This document shows positions 1 through 5,213 of a stretch of 6,250 nucleotides of DNA, piece by piece. A model generated the notes under the pieces. It had not been told where the DNA came from, ran no database searches, and saw only the letters and a list, made by a program, of their open reading frames with translations. The stretch's first letter is position 1, and the number at the start of each line of letters is the position of its first letter. This stretch comes from Opitutaceae bacterium. Lineage in GTDB: Bacteria > Verrucomicrobiota > Verrucomicrobiae > Opitutales > Opitutaceae. Location of the stretch: NCBI GenBank assembly GCA_031266495.1, contig JAISAX010000422.1, positions 1-6,250 of the forward strand. Direction: 5' to 3'. The translations under genes were made by a program, and so were the position numbers.

Positions 1-3
1 GCC

Positions 4-1074
4 ATGCCCGCCCCCCTCAACACACCCACACGCGTATCCAGTCCTGCGCGCCCCGTTCACGGGGCGCATCCGCGCGGCAAAATTCGCCGTTGTTTCACCC
101 ACGACTACCGATCCCCCTCCTACTACATGGTGACCATCACCACGCATGAACGCCGCCCAAGATTCGGCACCTGTGAAAACAACGCCTGCACGCTCAACCC
201 CGACGGCTGGCGCATTTACAAACTCTGGCGCCGCATCACGGACGACTACCCGCAAATAGCCACCAGCACACTCTGTATCATGCCCGACCACCTGCACGGC
301 ATACTCCAGGTCAAAGAGCGCATGGAAAAACCCGTAGGAGTCGCCATCCGGGCATTCAAATCGCGGGCGACCAGCGAAACGAGAAAAGCGCACAACGACC
401 CCACGCTCACCCTGTGGAACCCCGGCTACAACGACCTCTGCGTCTGGAGGCGCGGCGCATTATTCGCCTTCACGCGCTACCTCATGGACAATCCCCGCCG
501 CTACTGTCTCAAAAAAGCGCACCCCGAACTCTTCCGAAAAATCGCCAACCTCCACCACCCCAGCCTCCCCAACCTCCCGCCGACAACCGGCCCCAGGCCC
601 CCCCTGCACGACCGGAACAAATGGGAAGGCTACGGCAACCATTTCCTCCTCGACCGCCCTGAAAAACGCGCCCTCCGCATTTCCCGCAAAGCCACCGCCC
701 CCGAAATCGCCGCCCAGCGCGAGGCTGCGCTGGAGGAAGCCGCCCAAGGCACGGTCATTATCTCGCCCTTCATTTCACCAGGGGAAAAAGAAATCGCCAC
801 CGCCATCCTTGCTGCACCCGCAGGCGAAGTCATTCTCCTCAAACACGACAGCTTCCCCCCCCACTTCAAGCCCAACGGACGCTACTTCGATCTCTGCTGC
901 CAAGGCCGCCTGCTCATCTTAGCCAATCCCGACCTCGCCGTTCACGGCACCCCCGCCCTCACACGCGAAACCTGCCTCGCCATGAACACCGCCTGCGCAC
1001 ATATCGCCAGACCGCCCCACCCCCCGGCCCGACCGCCCCGCCCGCGAACTTGCCCGCGTGGACGGGTATTTTGA
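4..1074 (+). CDS. REP-associated tyrosine transposase (Y1/HUH) with extra C-terminal domain
   Basis: Likely a single-strand DNA endonuclease/transposase of the IS200-like Y1 superfamily, RAYT branch, which acts on REP-type palindromes. Visible motifs are a beta-strand start near residues 40-48 (YYMVTITTHE), the HUH metal motif H96-L97-H98 within MPDHLHGI, an LWNPGYND segment at 137-144, and a helix with RYLMDNP in which Y159 aligns with the catalytic tyrosine of E. coli RAYT (DYIYINP). Residues about 206-335 form a second domain (GYGNHFLLDRP, then SPFISPGEKE at 254-263, then NGRYFDLCCQGRLLILA), seen in a subset of RAYTs and possibly Rossmann/SLOG-like; that fold is inference. The ATG at 4 is the first in frame, but the window edge is three bases upstream, so the true start may lie outside. 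The last ~20 residues are Pro/Arg-rich and probably out of frame (see findings). No ribosome binding site can be checked. The gene converges on the minus-strand operon and looks like an independent mobile or domesticated gene. Confidence 0.85.
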   Translation: MPAPLNTPTRVSSPARPVHGAHPRGKIRRCFTHDYRSPSYYMVTITTHERRPRFGTCENNACTLNPDGWRIYKLWRRITDDYPQIATSTLCIMPDHLHGILQVKERMEKPVGVAIRAFKSRATSETRKAHNDPTLTLWNPGYNDLCVWRRGALFAFTRYLMDNPRRYCLKKAHPELFRKIANLHHPSLPNLPPTTGPRPPLHDRNKWEGYGNHFLLDRPEKRALRISRKATAPEIAAQREAALEEAAQGTVIISPFISPGEKEIATAILAAPAGEVILLKHDSFPPHFKPNGRYFDLCCQGRLLILANPDLAVHGTPALTRETCLAMNTACAHIARPPHPPARPPRPRTCPRGRVF

Positions 1075-1116
1075 AAACTACGCCCCCGAAATCGCCGCCC
1101 GCATCGACCGTTCAAG

Positions 1117-1140
1117 AAAAAAAACGACCCTCAAGGGCGT
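1117..1140 (-). terminator. Rho-independent terminator of the minus-strand operon
   Basis: Read on the minus strand this is ACGCCC-TTGA-GGG(T)CGT followed by eight T. The stem has six base pairs with one bulged T, and the loop is TTGA. It lies about 67 bases past the stop codon of the lyase-like gene, the right place to end the three-gene minus-strand transcript. On the plus strand it falls inside the apparent frameshifted extension of the transposase gene, so the two 3' ends overlap. Confidence 0.6.
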
Positions 1141-1155
1141 AACATCAGACCATAA

Positions 1156-1178
1156 TCAGGAGATCTCTGCCCTCCTGA
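1156..1178. repeat. Inverted repeat between convergent genes
   Basis: A perfect 7-bp stem, TCAGGAG (1156-1162) with CTCCTGA (1172-1178), surrounds a 9-base loop. There is no adjacent T run, so it is not a classical intrinsic terminator on either strand. It could assist termination, or be a REP-like palindrome linked to the transposase immediately to its left. No second copy was seen in the window. Confidence 0.45.
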
Positions 1179-1180
1179 CC

Positions 1181-1196
1181 GGGGGGGGGGGGGGGG
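1181..1196. repeat. Homopolymer run of 16 G
   Basis: Sixteen consecutive G on the plus strand, 10 bases beyond the stop codon (lowest coordinate 1207) of the lyase-like gene. It is intergenic for that gene but lies within the apparent frameshifted tail of the transposase. Such runs are prone to replication slippage and to sequencing-length errors, so the exact length is uncertain. Confidence 0.9.
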
Positions 1197-1206
1197 AGCA
1201 GTCCGG

Positions 1207-2388
1207 TTATCTCAGGAATGCATCCAGTGCGTCCTGATCTGTTTCCAATGCAAAAATGCGTCGGGAGTTGGCGTCATTACAGATCACCCATCTGTTGTCC
1301 GGACTGATGTGAGGATGCGGATGCCATGGATGTGAGTTCAGCAGACTGGTGCGGCACAAAAAACGCCGTGCACCCGTGCGTATGTCAACAGCCACTACAT
1401 CCGATACCCCGCCATCTTTTGACCACCCGGCGGGAGGCCCTCCGGCTTCGTCGGAAGCGCCCATCGTATCCACAACCGCCCAGCGTCCATCGCGGCTGAT
1501 GTTGCAATGCCAGTCGCGCAGTCCTTCCGACACCAGCCGTGCGGTCGATTCGTGTCCGGCGGCCGCCCCCGCGATGTCGATCTCGTAAAGCCCCCGCGGC
1601 TTGCCCGGACTGCTCCCGAAGACAACCGCAAGCGCCGCCAGCTTGTGGTGCATAAGGAGTTCATGCCCGACATAAAAAACCTGTCCGCCGGCATCTTTTT
1701 GTTCGAAAACCGGACGTCCTTCCGGGGCCAGGGATGCGTGCCAGGCCCACATGCGATCCGTCACCCCGCGACCTTCATGCGAAAACAAAATCCAGCCCGG
1801 ATCGATTTCGCTGCGATGCACATGATTCAAGAGCCAGTCTTTTTTGAGCACTACCTCGCCGCCGTTGCTGTTATCGCCATCGACGCGGAGTAGTCGCATT
1901 TCATTACGCGCGGGTGGCGCGTAAATGTGAAAATCCATGTAAACGTTACCGTCGGGGGAAAAGCCGGGCATCCCCATCCGCCAGGGCCGGGGAGCTTCAT
2001 AAAGCAGGCGCGAAGAGATTTCCCCACGCATCAGGTCCATGACAACCACGCAATTGTTGACCGTTGTCACCAGAAGACCGCCGGGAGAAATGCCGCCGTA
2101 AAGGCGCACGTTGGGGAGCGTGCCTCCGGGCGTGACGGAGCCGCTGGCCGGATCGAACAGGAAGAAATGCGTGAGCTTCCCGTCCTGCTGCGATAACACA
2201 AGGCGTCCATCCGCCAGAAAGCCATTGGAATGCGGATACACGAAGTATGCGCCTTGCGGCCCCTCAACCACACGCTTTATCAACGAGGATGCCGCCTGCT
2301 CACCCGAGGCGACCATTGAGGCGACAGCCTGCGATGCGATGCCTGACCCGACTGCCAGCAAGATGACGCTATTAAGGAAGCGCCTCAT
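1207..2388 (-). CDS. Exported oligogalacturonate lyase-like (PL22-like) beta-propeller protein
   Basis: Resembles the seven-bladed beta-propeller oligogalacturonate lyases (PL22), which cleave short pectin fragments by beta-elimination using a bound metal. Signature stretches occur in family order: LLNHVHRSEIDPGWILFSHEG (H189, H191, H204-E205-G206), RMW at 212-214, GHE at 241-243, RDWHCNISRDGRW (H294) and HPWHPHPHISPDNRW (H353, H356, H358, H360). Repeated SPDG-like blade motifs (101-104, 144-147, 361-365) support a propeller. Length 393 residues is close to the family norm. Unlike the cytoplasmic enterobacterial enzymes it starts with a clear signal peptide (MRRFL, hydrophobic 7-22, likely cut near AVAS 21-24), so it acts outside the cytoplasm. 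The start ATG overlaps the stop of the upstream gene (ATGA), implying translational coupling; no Shine-Dalgarno is visible. It may be a catalytically altered relative. Family confidence is moderate, and the pectin substrate is inferred. Confidence 0.7.
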   Translation of the reverse strand: MRRFLNSVILLAVGSGIASQAVASMVASGEQAASSLIKRVVEGPQGAYFVYPHSNGFLADGRLVLSQQDGKLTHFFLFDPASGSVTPGGTLPNVRLYGGISPGGLLVTTVNNCVVVMDLMRGEISSRLLYEAPRPWRMGMPGFSPDGNVYMDFHIYAPPARNEMRLLRVDGDNSNGGEVVLKKDWLLNHVHRSEIDPGWILFSHEGRGVTDRMWAWHASLAPEGRPVFEQKDAGGQVFYVGHELLMHHKLAALAVVFGSSPGKPRGLYEIDIAGAAAGHESTARLVSEGLRDWHCNISRDGRWAVVDTMGASDEAGGPPAGWSKDGGVSDVVAVDIRTGARRFLCRTSLLNSHPWHPHPHISPDNRWVICNDANSRRIFALETDQDALDAFLR

Positions 2389-3092
2389 TTTTGCAGGAAA
2401 AAGGTCACGTCGAAATTCATCGGCGAGCGGCCATACCGCACTCCGGCCGCGAGGAGGCCGGGAGCATTGGTCTGGGCTGCCGCTCCGTTCGGAAAACCGT
2501 CGCCGGCATCTTTTCCGTTCGTGGCAAAGGCGACGCGATTGCCAGGATTCTTTTCGTCCGGACGGATGTAAAATCCGTAACGTCCGCCGTCGTTCATCTT
2601 GACCGGACCGGGCAGGCGGATGAGCAGGTATTTGCCGGGCTGCGCCATTTCGGGGACGAGCGTAAACCCGACGCTGGCCAGGGTCCGGGCGACGGTTTGC
2701 CGGGGGTTGAGTTCCTGCACGTCCAGTGTGAAACGCTGGGGTTGTTTGTATTGGATTTTCGGATTCTTTTCGGGCGAAATTCGCACGCCAAGAGCAGAAA
2801 AAGTCCCCTCCCCCCCCTCCCCCCCCTGCCAGAGAAAGGTTTGGGTGACACCGCGAAAATCCGTATCGTTGATCCAGCGCGCCTGGATGCCCGGCTGCTC
2901 CGCGTCAGGCGCCGCGGTTTCGGCCTGATTCACAATGACATTCTCGACCGGCGCGCTGTCCAGAACAGTCACCGCGGCATTTTTCTCTGTAGTGTTCTTT
3001 GCAGTGGAGACAGCGGCGTTGCCTATTGCGGCAAGGGTAGTGGCGCCAAGGATACATAGCGTGCGGAATATTGTTGGTATTCGTTTTTTCAT
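2385..3092 (-). CDS. Small secreted protein of unknown family
   Basis: Family not recognised. The 235-residue product starts with a good signal peptide (MKKRIP, hydrophobic 8-23, probable cut after GNA at residue 26). A low-complexity Ala/Thr/Glu/Val linker spans about 27-68. From residue 70 a domain begins (ARWINDTDFRGVTQTFLWQ) and continues through FTLDVQEL at 121-128, GKYLLIRLPGPV and GGRYGFYIRPDE, ending in FDVTFFLQK. The alternating hydrophobic pattern suggests a beta-sandwich, which would suit carbohydrate or surface binding; this is inference. Residues 89-96 (QGGEGGEG) are encoded by two G8 runs split by A. The frame is open further upstream, but that would overlap the PEP-CTERM gene and lose the signal peptide, so the ATG at 3092 is preferred. 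It follows the PEP-CTERM gene by 136 bases and overlaps the lyase-like gene by 4 bases. Confidence 0.75.
   Translation of the reverse strand: MKKRIPTIFRTLCILGATTLAAIGNAAVSTAKNTTEKNAAVTVLDSAPVENVIVNQAETAAPDAEQPGIQARWINDTDFRGVTQTFLWQGGEGGEGTFSALGVRISPEKNPKIQYKQPQRFTLDVQELNPRQTVARTLASVGFTLVPEMAQPGKYLLIRLPGPVKMNDGGRYGFYIRPDEKNPGNRVAFATNGKDAGDGFPNGAAAQTNAPGLLAAGVRYGRSPMNFDVTFFLQK
2805..2826 (-). repeat. In-gene G8-A-G8 tandem tract
   Basis: The plus strand reads C4-T-C8-T-C8, a near-perfect 9-bp tandem repeat. On the coding (minus) strand it gives the Gly-Gly-Glu repeats of the unknown secreted protein. A single-base change in either run would shift the frame and remove the whole C-terminal domain. 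Confidence 0.85.
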
Positions 3093-3166
3093 GATGCGAG
3101 GGTGTTGTAAAAAAACGCGGAGGAGCGAGTTCTGCGGTGAAGGGGAGATTGCCATGAATCCCATAT

Positions 3167-3185
3167 GGCTCATGGATGATGAGCC
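3167..3185. repeat. Hairpin between PEP-CTERM gene and unknown secreted gene
   Basis: A perfect 7-bp inverted repeat, GGCTCAT (3167-3173) with ATGAGCC (3179-3185), has a 5-base loop. It lies in the 136-base gap between the first and second genes of the minus-strand cluster. No T run follows on the minus strand, so it is more likely an RNA-processing or stability element, or a weak attenuator, than a strong terminator. No separate promoter for the downstream genes was recognised in this gap. Confidence 0.4.
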
Positions 3186-3228
3186 TGGCGGCGACACAAA
3201 TGCAGGCAAGGCGTTCGCTCTCGCCCGA

Positions 3229-3993
3229 TCAGACGACCCGGCAGCGGAGACGGCGGACAGCGGCGAGTCCGAGAATCGCCGCGCCGGCCAGGAGCGCACA
3301 AGTAGCTGGCTCCGGCACGCTGGAGAGCGAGTAAGTGATCACCAGTTGCGGCGCATTCGTCGCTTCTCTCGAATCAAAGGTGGCAATTTTGCGCGTGCTG
3401 TTGTTGGCATCAGGGGCGGCGAGCATGAGGCGGACCACCGAACCGGAACCGGAATCGGAAGTGTATGCTGACTTCACCTGATCAACGAGTCCGGCCGAAC
3501 TCCATGTCTGGATCGTGTTCGACGTAATGGTCGTGGTTGCAAGTGCGGGCGTCGTGACCGTACCGCCCGGGGTTGTCCATGCGATGGTATCGGAGGGCGA
3601 TGTCGATGAGTAGGAGCGCGAGGCCCAGTTGGCGGTGGCCTCGTCAAACGATTCGGTCAGCGCATACAAACTGAAAACGGAGCCGGTTGCCGACCCGTCG
3701 TTACCTGACGCCAGAGACAGGTTCAGACTCACCGATTCGATTACGGCCCCGTCGGGCAAGGCAGGGAGGGTGAACTCAAAATAAATGTGGAGGTCTTTGT
3801 TGGTCACCAGTTCACCGGCGATGATGGTTTTGCTGGTGCCATTGGGGGTGGAGCCAGCGCCGTCCTGGTCGCTCCGTCCGAAGGTGTCAGCCGAGGCGCT
3901 GACAACTTGTTGGGAAACGCCGCCCCGGACCGGAGCAGCAAGCCCGAGAAACAGGGCTGCGGAAAAACTGAATGAGTAAGCAAGAAGTTTCAT
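3229..3993 (-). CDS. PEP-CTERM surface protein with DNRLRE/CBM96-like domain
   Basis: The 254-residue product has a signal peptide (MKLLAY, hydrophobic 7-20, cut near VRGG 22-25). Its body, about 30-222, has the pattern of DNRLRE/CBM96-type beta-sandwich domains: ADTFGR at 35-40, YFEFTLPALPDGAVIESVSLNL at 71-92, the SLYALTESFDEATANW stretch, and an ending of FDSREATNAPQLVITYS at 206-222. The C-terminus is a textbook PEP-CTERM signal: VPEP at 226-229, a hydrophobic helix 231-246, then the basic tail RRLRCR. Such signals are processed by an exosortase, which is not encoded here, to place proteins at the outer surface or in an exopolysaccharide matrix. It is the first gene of the minus-strand cluster, with a LacI-type operator 45 bases before its start. 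A carbohydrate-binding role is plausible from the domain class but unproven. No clear Shine-Dalgarno precedes the ATG. Confidence 0.85.
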   Translation of the reverse strand: MKLLAYSFSFSAALFLGLAAPVRGGVSQQVVSASADTFGRSDQDGAGSTPNGTSKTIIAGELVTNKDLHIYFEFTLPALPDGAVIESVSLNLSLASGNDGSATGSVFSLYALTESFDEATANWASRSYSSTSPSDTIAWTTPGGTVTTPALATTTITSNTIQTWSSAGLVDQVKSAYTSDSGSGSVVRLMLAAPDANNSTRKIATFDSREATNAPQLVITYSLSSVPEPATCALLAGAAILGLAAVRRLRCRVV

Positions 3994-4038
3994 TTCAATG
4001 GAAGGTTCGCGGTCTGTTGTGAGGGGGAAAAAGAAAAA

Positions 4039-4052
4039 CGCAAGCGCTTACG
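4039..4052 (-). promoter_or_regulatory. LacI-type operator 1 (PEP-CTERM operon)
   Basis: CGCAAGCGCTTACG on the plus strand, an imperfect palindrome around a central CG that is extendable to 16 bp (ACGCAAGCGCTTACGT). It closely resembles LacI/PurR-family operators (PurR: ACGCAAACGTTTGCGT). It ends 45 bases before the start codon of the PEP-CTERM gene. The same 14 bases recur exactly at 5169-5182. Confidence 0.7.
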
Positions 4053-4125
4053 TGCAGATTCGTCATATTTCTGAAAAATGAATCTCCCGGAAAAGCATTT
4101 TGCCTGGGTGAAGCTTGGGTGAATG

Positions 4126-4131
4126 TTGACA
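4126..4131 (+). promoter_or_regulatory. Candidate -35 box for first pseudopilin gene
   Basis: A perfect TTGACA lies 8 bases before operator 2. The operator would occupy the spacer and -10 zone, as in classic LacI-type repression. No good -10 hexamer is found at 16-18 bases spacing (the sequence there is GC-rich), so this is a weak call. Confidence 0.3.
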
Positions 4132-4139
4132 TCACACCA

Positions 4140-4153
4140 CGTAAGCGGTTGCG
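4140..4153 (+). promoter_or_regulatory. LacI-type operator 2 (first pseudopilin gene)
   Basis: CGTAAGCGGTTGCG. Its reverse complement, CGCAACCGCTTACG, differs from operator 1 at a single base. It ends 40 bases before the pseudopilin ATG at 4194. Relative to its own gene it reads in the same orientation as operator 1 does to the PEP-CTERM gene, so the divergent region is roughly mirror-symmetric. Centres of operators 1 and 2 are 101 bp apart. Confidence 0.65.
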
Positions 4154-4193
4154 CTTCCAGTCAAGACCTGTCCATGATTCCTGAATCACATCC

Positions 4194-4889
4194 ATGAAAA
4201 CCAGCCACTGCTTTCATCGTCTCCCGATAACACGGAATTCCTCGCCAACATCCCATGCAGCGACGAGCCGGCTTGCCGCCTTCACCCTGATCGAATTGCT
4301 CACGGTAATCGCGATCATCGGCATCCTTGCCGCCATCATTATACCCGTAGCCGGTCGCGTCAGGGAGACTGCCTGGAGCGCCCGCTGCATCTCCAACCTC
4401 CGGGAAACCGGGACCCTGACCCGGCTCTACAGTGAGGAAAACCGCGGGCGCCTGCCCAAATTCAGCGCCGACCCGTTTCCGGTGCAGCTCTGGAAATATG
4501 TTTACCCTGGCTCGATCACCATGGACTCGTCGGCGGAAATCCCGTCCATCCTGGCCAACACCCTCTTCGAATGCCCGGCGGCCACAAAAGAGAAAAGTCC
4601 GCCCTTCACCTATGTTCGCAGCTACGGGATGAATCCGTACCTTGTCCCCACCCATCCCGACAGGAATTCCGGCGTGCCGGTGAATCTCGTGGAGGTCCCG
4701 TCACAAGCGGCCCTTTATGCCGACGTCAAAAATTCCAGCACACTCAAACCGGGCACCTGCAATCCGCGGCACGACGACAAAATGCATGTCGTATTTGCCG
4801 ATGGTCATGTCGCCAGGATCAAGCCGACACCTGAAATGACCAAATCCGGCGCCGAGACCACGCTGCTTTTCTGGACCGGCACGCCCTGA
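4194..4889 (+). CDS. Type II secretion-type pseudopilin-like protein, H-X9-DG family (first copy)
   Basis: A 231-residue prepilin-like protein. A long basic leader (1-29) precedes the type IV pilin/pseudopilin signal FTLIELLTVIAIIGILAAI starting at F30, with E34 at the conserved +5 position. Prepilin peptidase would cut A29-F30; Ala rather than the usual Gly sits at -1. Residues 31-51 form the membrane/assembly helix, followed by a globular domain with a C-x-SNLR motif (65-70) and, near the C-terminus, H193-X9-D203-G204 (HDDKMHVVFADGHV), the H-X9-DG motif common in Verrucomicrobiota and Planctomycetota. Cys127, Cys189 and the N-terminal Cys65 are candidates for disulfides. No pilus or secretion machinery genes are nearby, so its partner apparatus is elsewhere. 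A LacI-type operator upstream and divergence from the exported lyase operon suggest a sugar-linked role, perhaps in secretion or surface binding. The start at 4194 lacks a recognisable Shine-Dalgarno. Confidence 0.88.
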   Translation: MKTSHCFHRLPITRNSSPTSHAATSRLAAFTLIELLTVIAIIGILAAIIIPVAGRVRETAWSARCISNLRETGTLTRLYSEENRGRLPKFSADPFPVQLWKYVYPGSITMDSSAEIPSILANTLFECPAATKEKSPPFTYVRSYGMNPYLVPTHPDRNSGVPVNLVEVPSQAALYADVKNSSTLKPGTCNPRHDDKMHVVFADGHVARIKPTPEMTKSGAETTLLFWTGTP

Positions 4890-4906
4890 TCTTTTCAGTC
4901 CGCCAA

Positions 4907-4925
4907 CACCGGACCGGTTCTGGTG
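4907..4925 (+). terminator. Possible weak terminator hairpin after first pseudopilin
   Basis: CACCGGA-CCGGT-TCTGGTG can form a 7-bp stem (one G-T pair) with a 5-base loop, 17 bases past the stop codon. No U run follows, so it may slow or process the transcript rather than end it. An alternative pairing of CCGGAC (4909-4914) with GTCCGG (4931-4936) is also possible. Confidence 0.3.
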
Positions 4926-4956
4926 CTATCGTCCGGAACCTCCTGCCAGGCAATCA

Positions 4957-4983
4957 GGGGGGGGGGGGGAGGGGGGAGGGGGG
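4957..4983 (+). repeat. G-rich tract G13-A-G6-A-G6
   Basis: Twenty-five G and two A on the plus strand in the 324-base gap between the two pseudopilin genes. It fits a G-quadruplex pattern on the non-template strand of the downstream gene and is a slippage-prone run. The rest of the gap (4890-5213) holds one weak hairpin and two LacI-type operators, with no convincing coding sequence. Confidence 0.85.
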
Positions 4984-5032
4984 ATTTTCATGGGCATGAG
5001 GAATGGCGAGGCCGGATGAGGAAAGAAAAGCT

Positions 5033-5046
5033 CGCAATCGCTTGCG
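5033..5046 (+). promoter_or_regulatory. LacI-type operator 4 (distal, upstream of second pseudopilin)
   Basis: CGCAATCGCTTGCG, palindromic except for the central T/C pair. It shares CGCAA-N-CGCTT-R-CG with the other three sites. It lies 167 bases before the second pseudopilin start. Its centre is 136 bp from that of operator 3, close to 13 helical turns, a spacing compatible with looping by a tetrameric or paired repressor. Confidence 0.55.
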
Positions 5047-5159
5047 CTCAATACGGCAAACATTTTTGCAAAAAAATCGCGCAACGCAGCTGTTCACCAA
5101 GCCGCCGCAAGACACTTTGCCTCCGAAGCAGGATCGGAAACAAATCCGGAAAAACCGGC

Positions 5160-5188
5160 TTGCCAGCACGCAAGCGCTTACGATAAAT
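5160..5188 (+). promoter_or_regulatory. Candidate promoter of second pseudopilin gene
   Basis: TTGCCA (5160-5165) and GATAAA (5182-5187) are separated by 16 bases and could serve as -35 and -10 boxes, each with partial match to consensus. Operator 3 fills the spacer, so repressor binding would block RNA polymerase. Only partial consensus, hence a weak call. Confidence 0.35.
5169..5182 (+). promoter_or_regulatory. LacI-type operator 3 (second pseudopilin gene)
   Basis: CGCAAGCGCTTACG, identical over all 14 bases to operator 1 over 1.1 kb away, and ending 31 bases before the ATG at 5214. Exact recurrence in front of an unrelated gene type is strong evidence for a shared regulator. Confidence 0.7.
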
Positions 5189-5213
5189 CGCAAGCCACAC
5201 CCACAAACTCCAC

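Noticed and set aside
2391..3059. Plus-strand open frame of 222 codons opposite the unknown secreted gene
   Set aside because: No domain or signal peptide is visible. The minus strand has a signal peptide, operon coupling and a better start.
3093..3299. N-terminal extension of the unknown secreted protein to an ATG at 3299
   Set aside because: It would overlap the PEP-CTERM gene by 71 bases and bury the signal peptide. The extension has no domain-like pattern.
3995..4195. Small minus-strand open frame in the divergent region
   Set aside because: It covers both operators and the promoter zone, and its product has no recognisable features.
4161..4655. Minus-strand open frame of 164 codons over the first pseudopilin start
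   Set aside because: It is antisense to a strongly conserved pilin signal and would begin inside that gene; its product shows no recognisable features.
5146..5158. CCGG-AAAAA-CCGG as a terminator hairpin
   Set aside because: The stem is only 4 bp, with no T run, and it sits upstream of the promoter of the second pseudopilin.
4923..5186. Plus-strand 87-codon open frame between the pseudopilins
   Set aside because: It spans the G-rich tract and both operators, and its composition looks non-coding.
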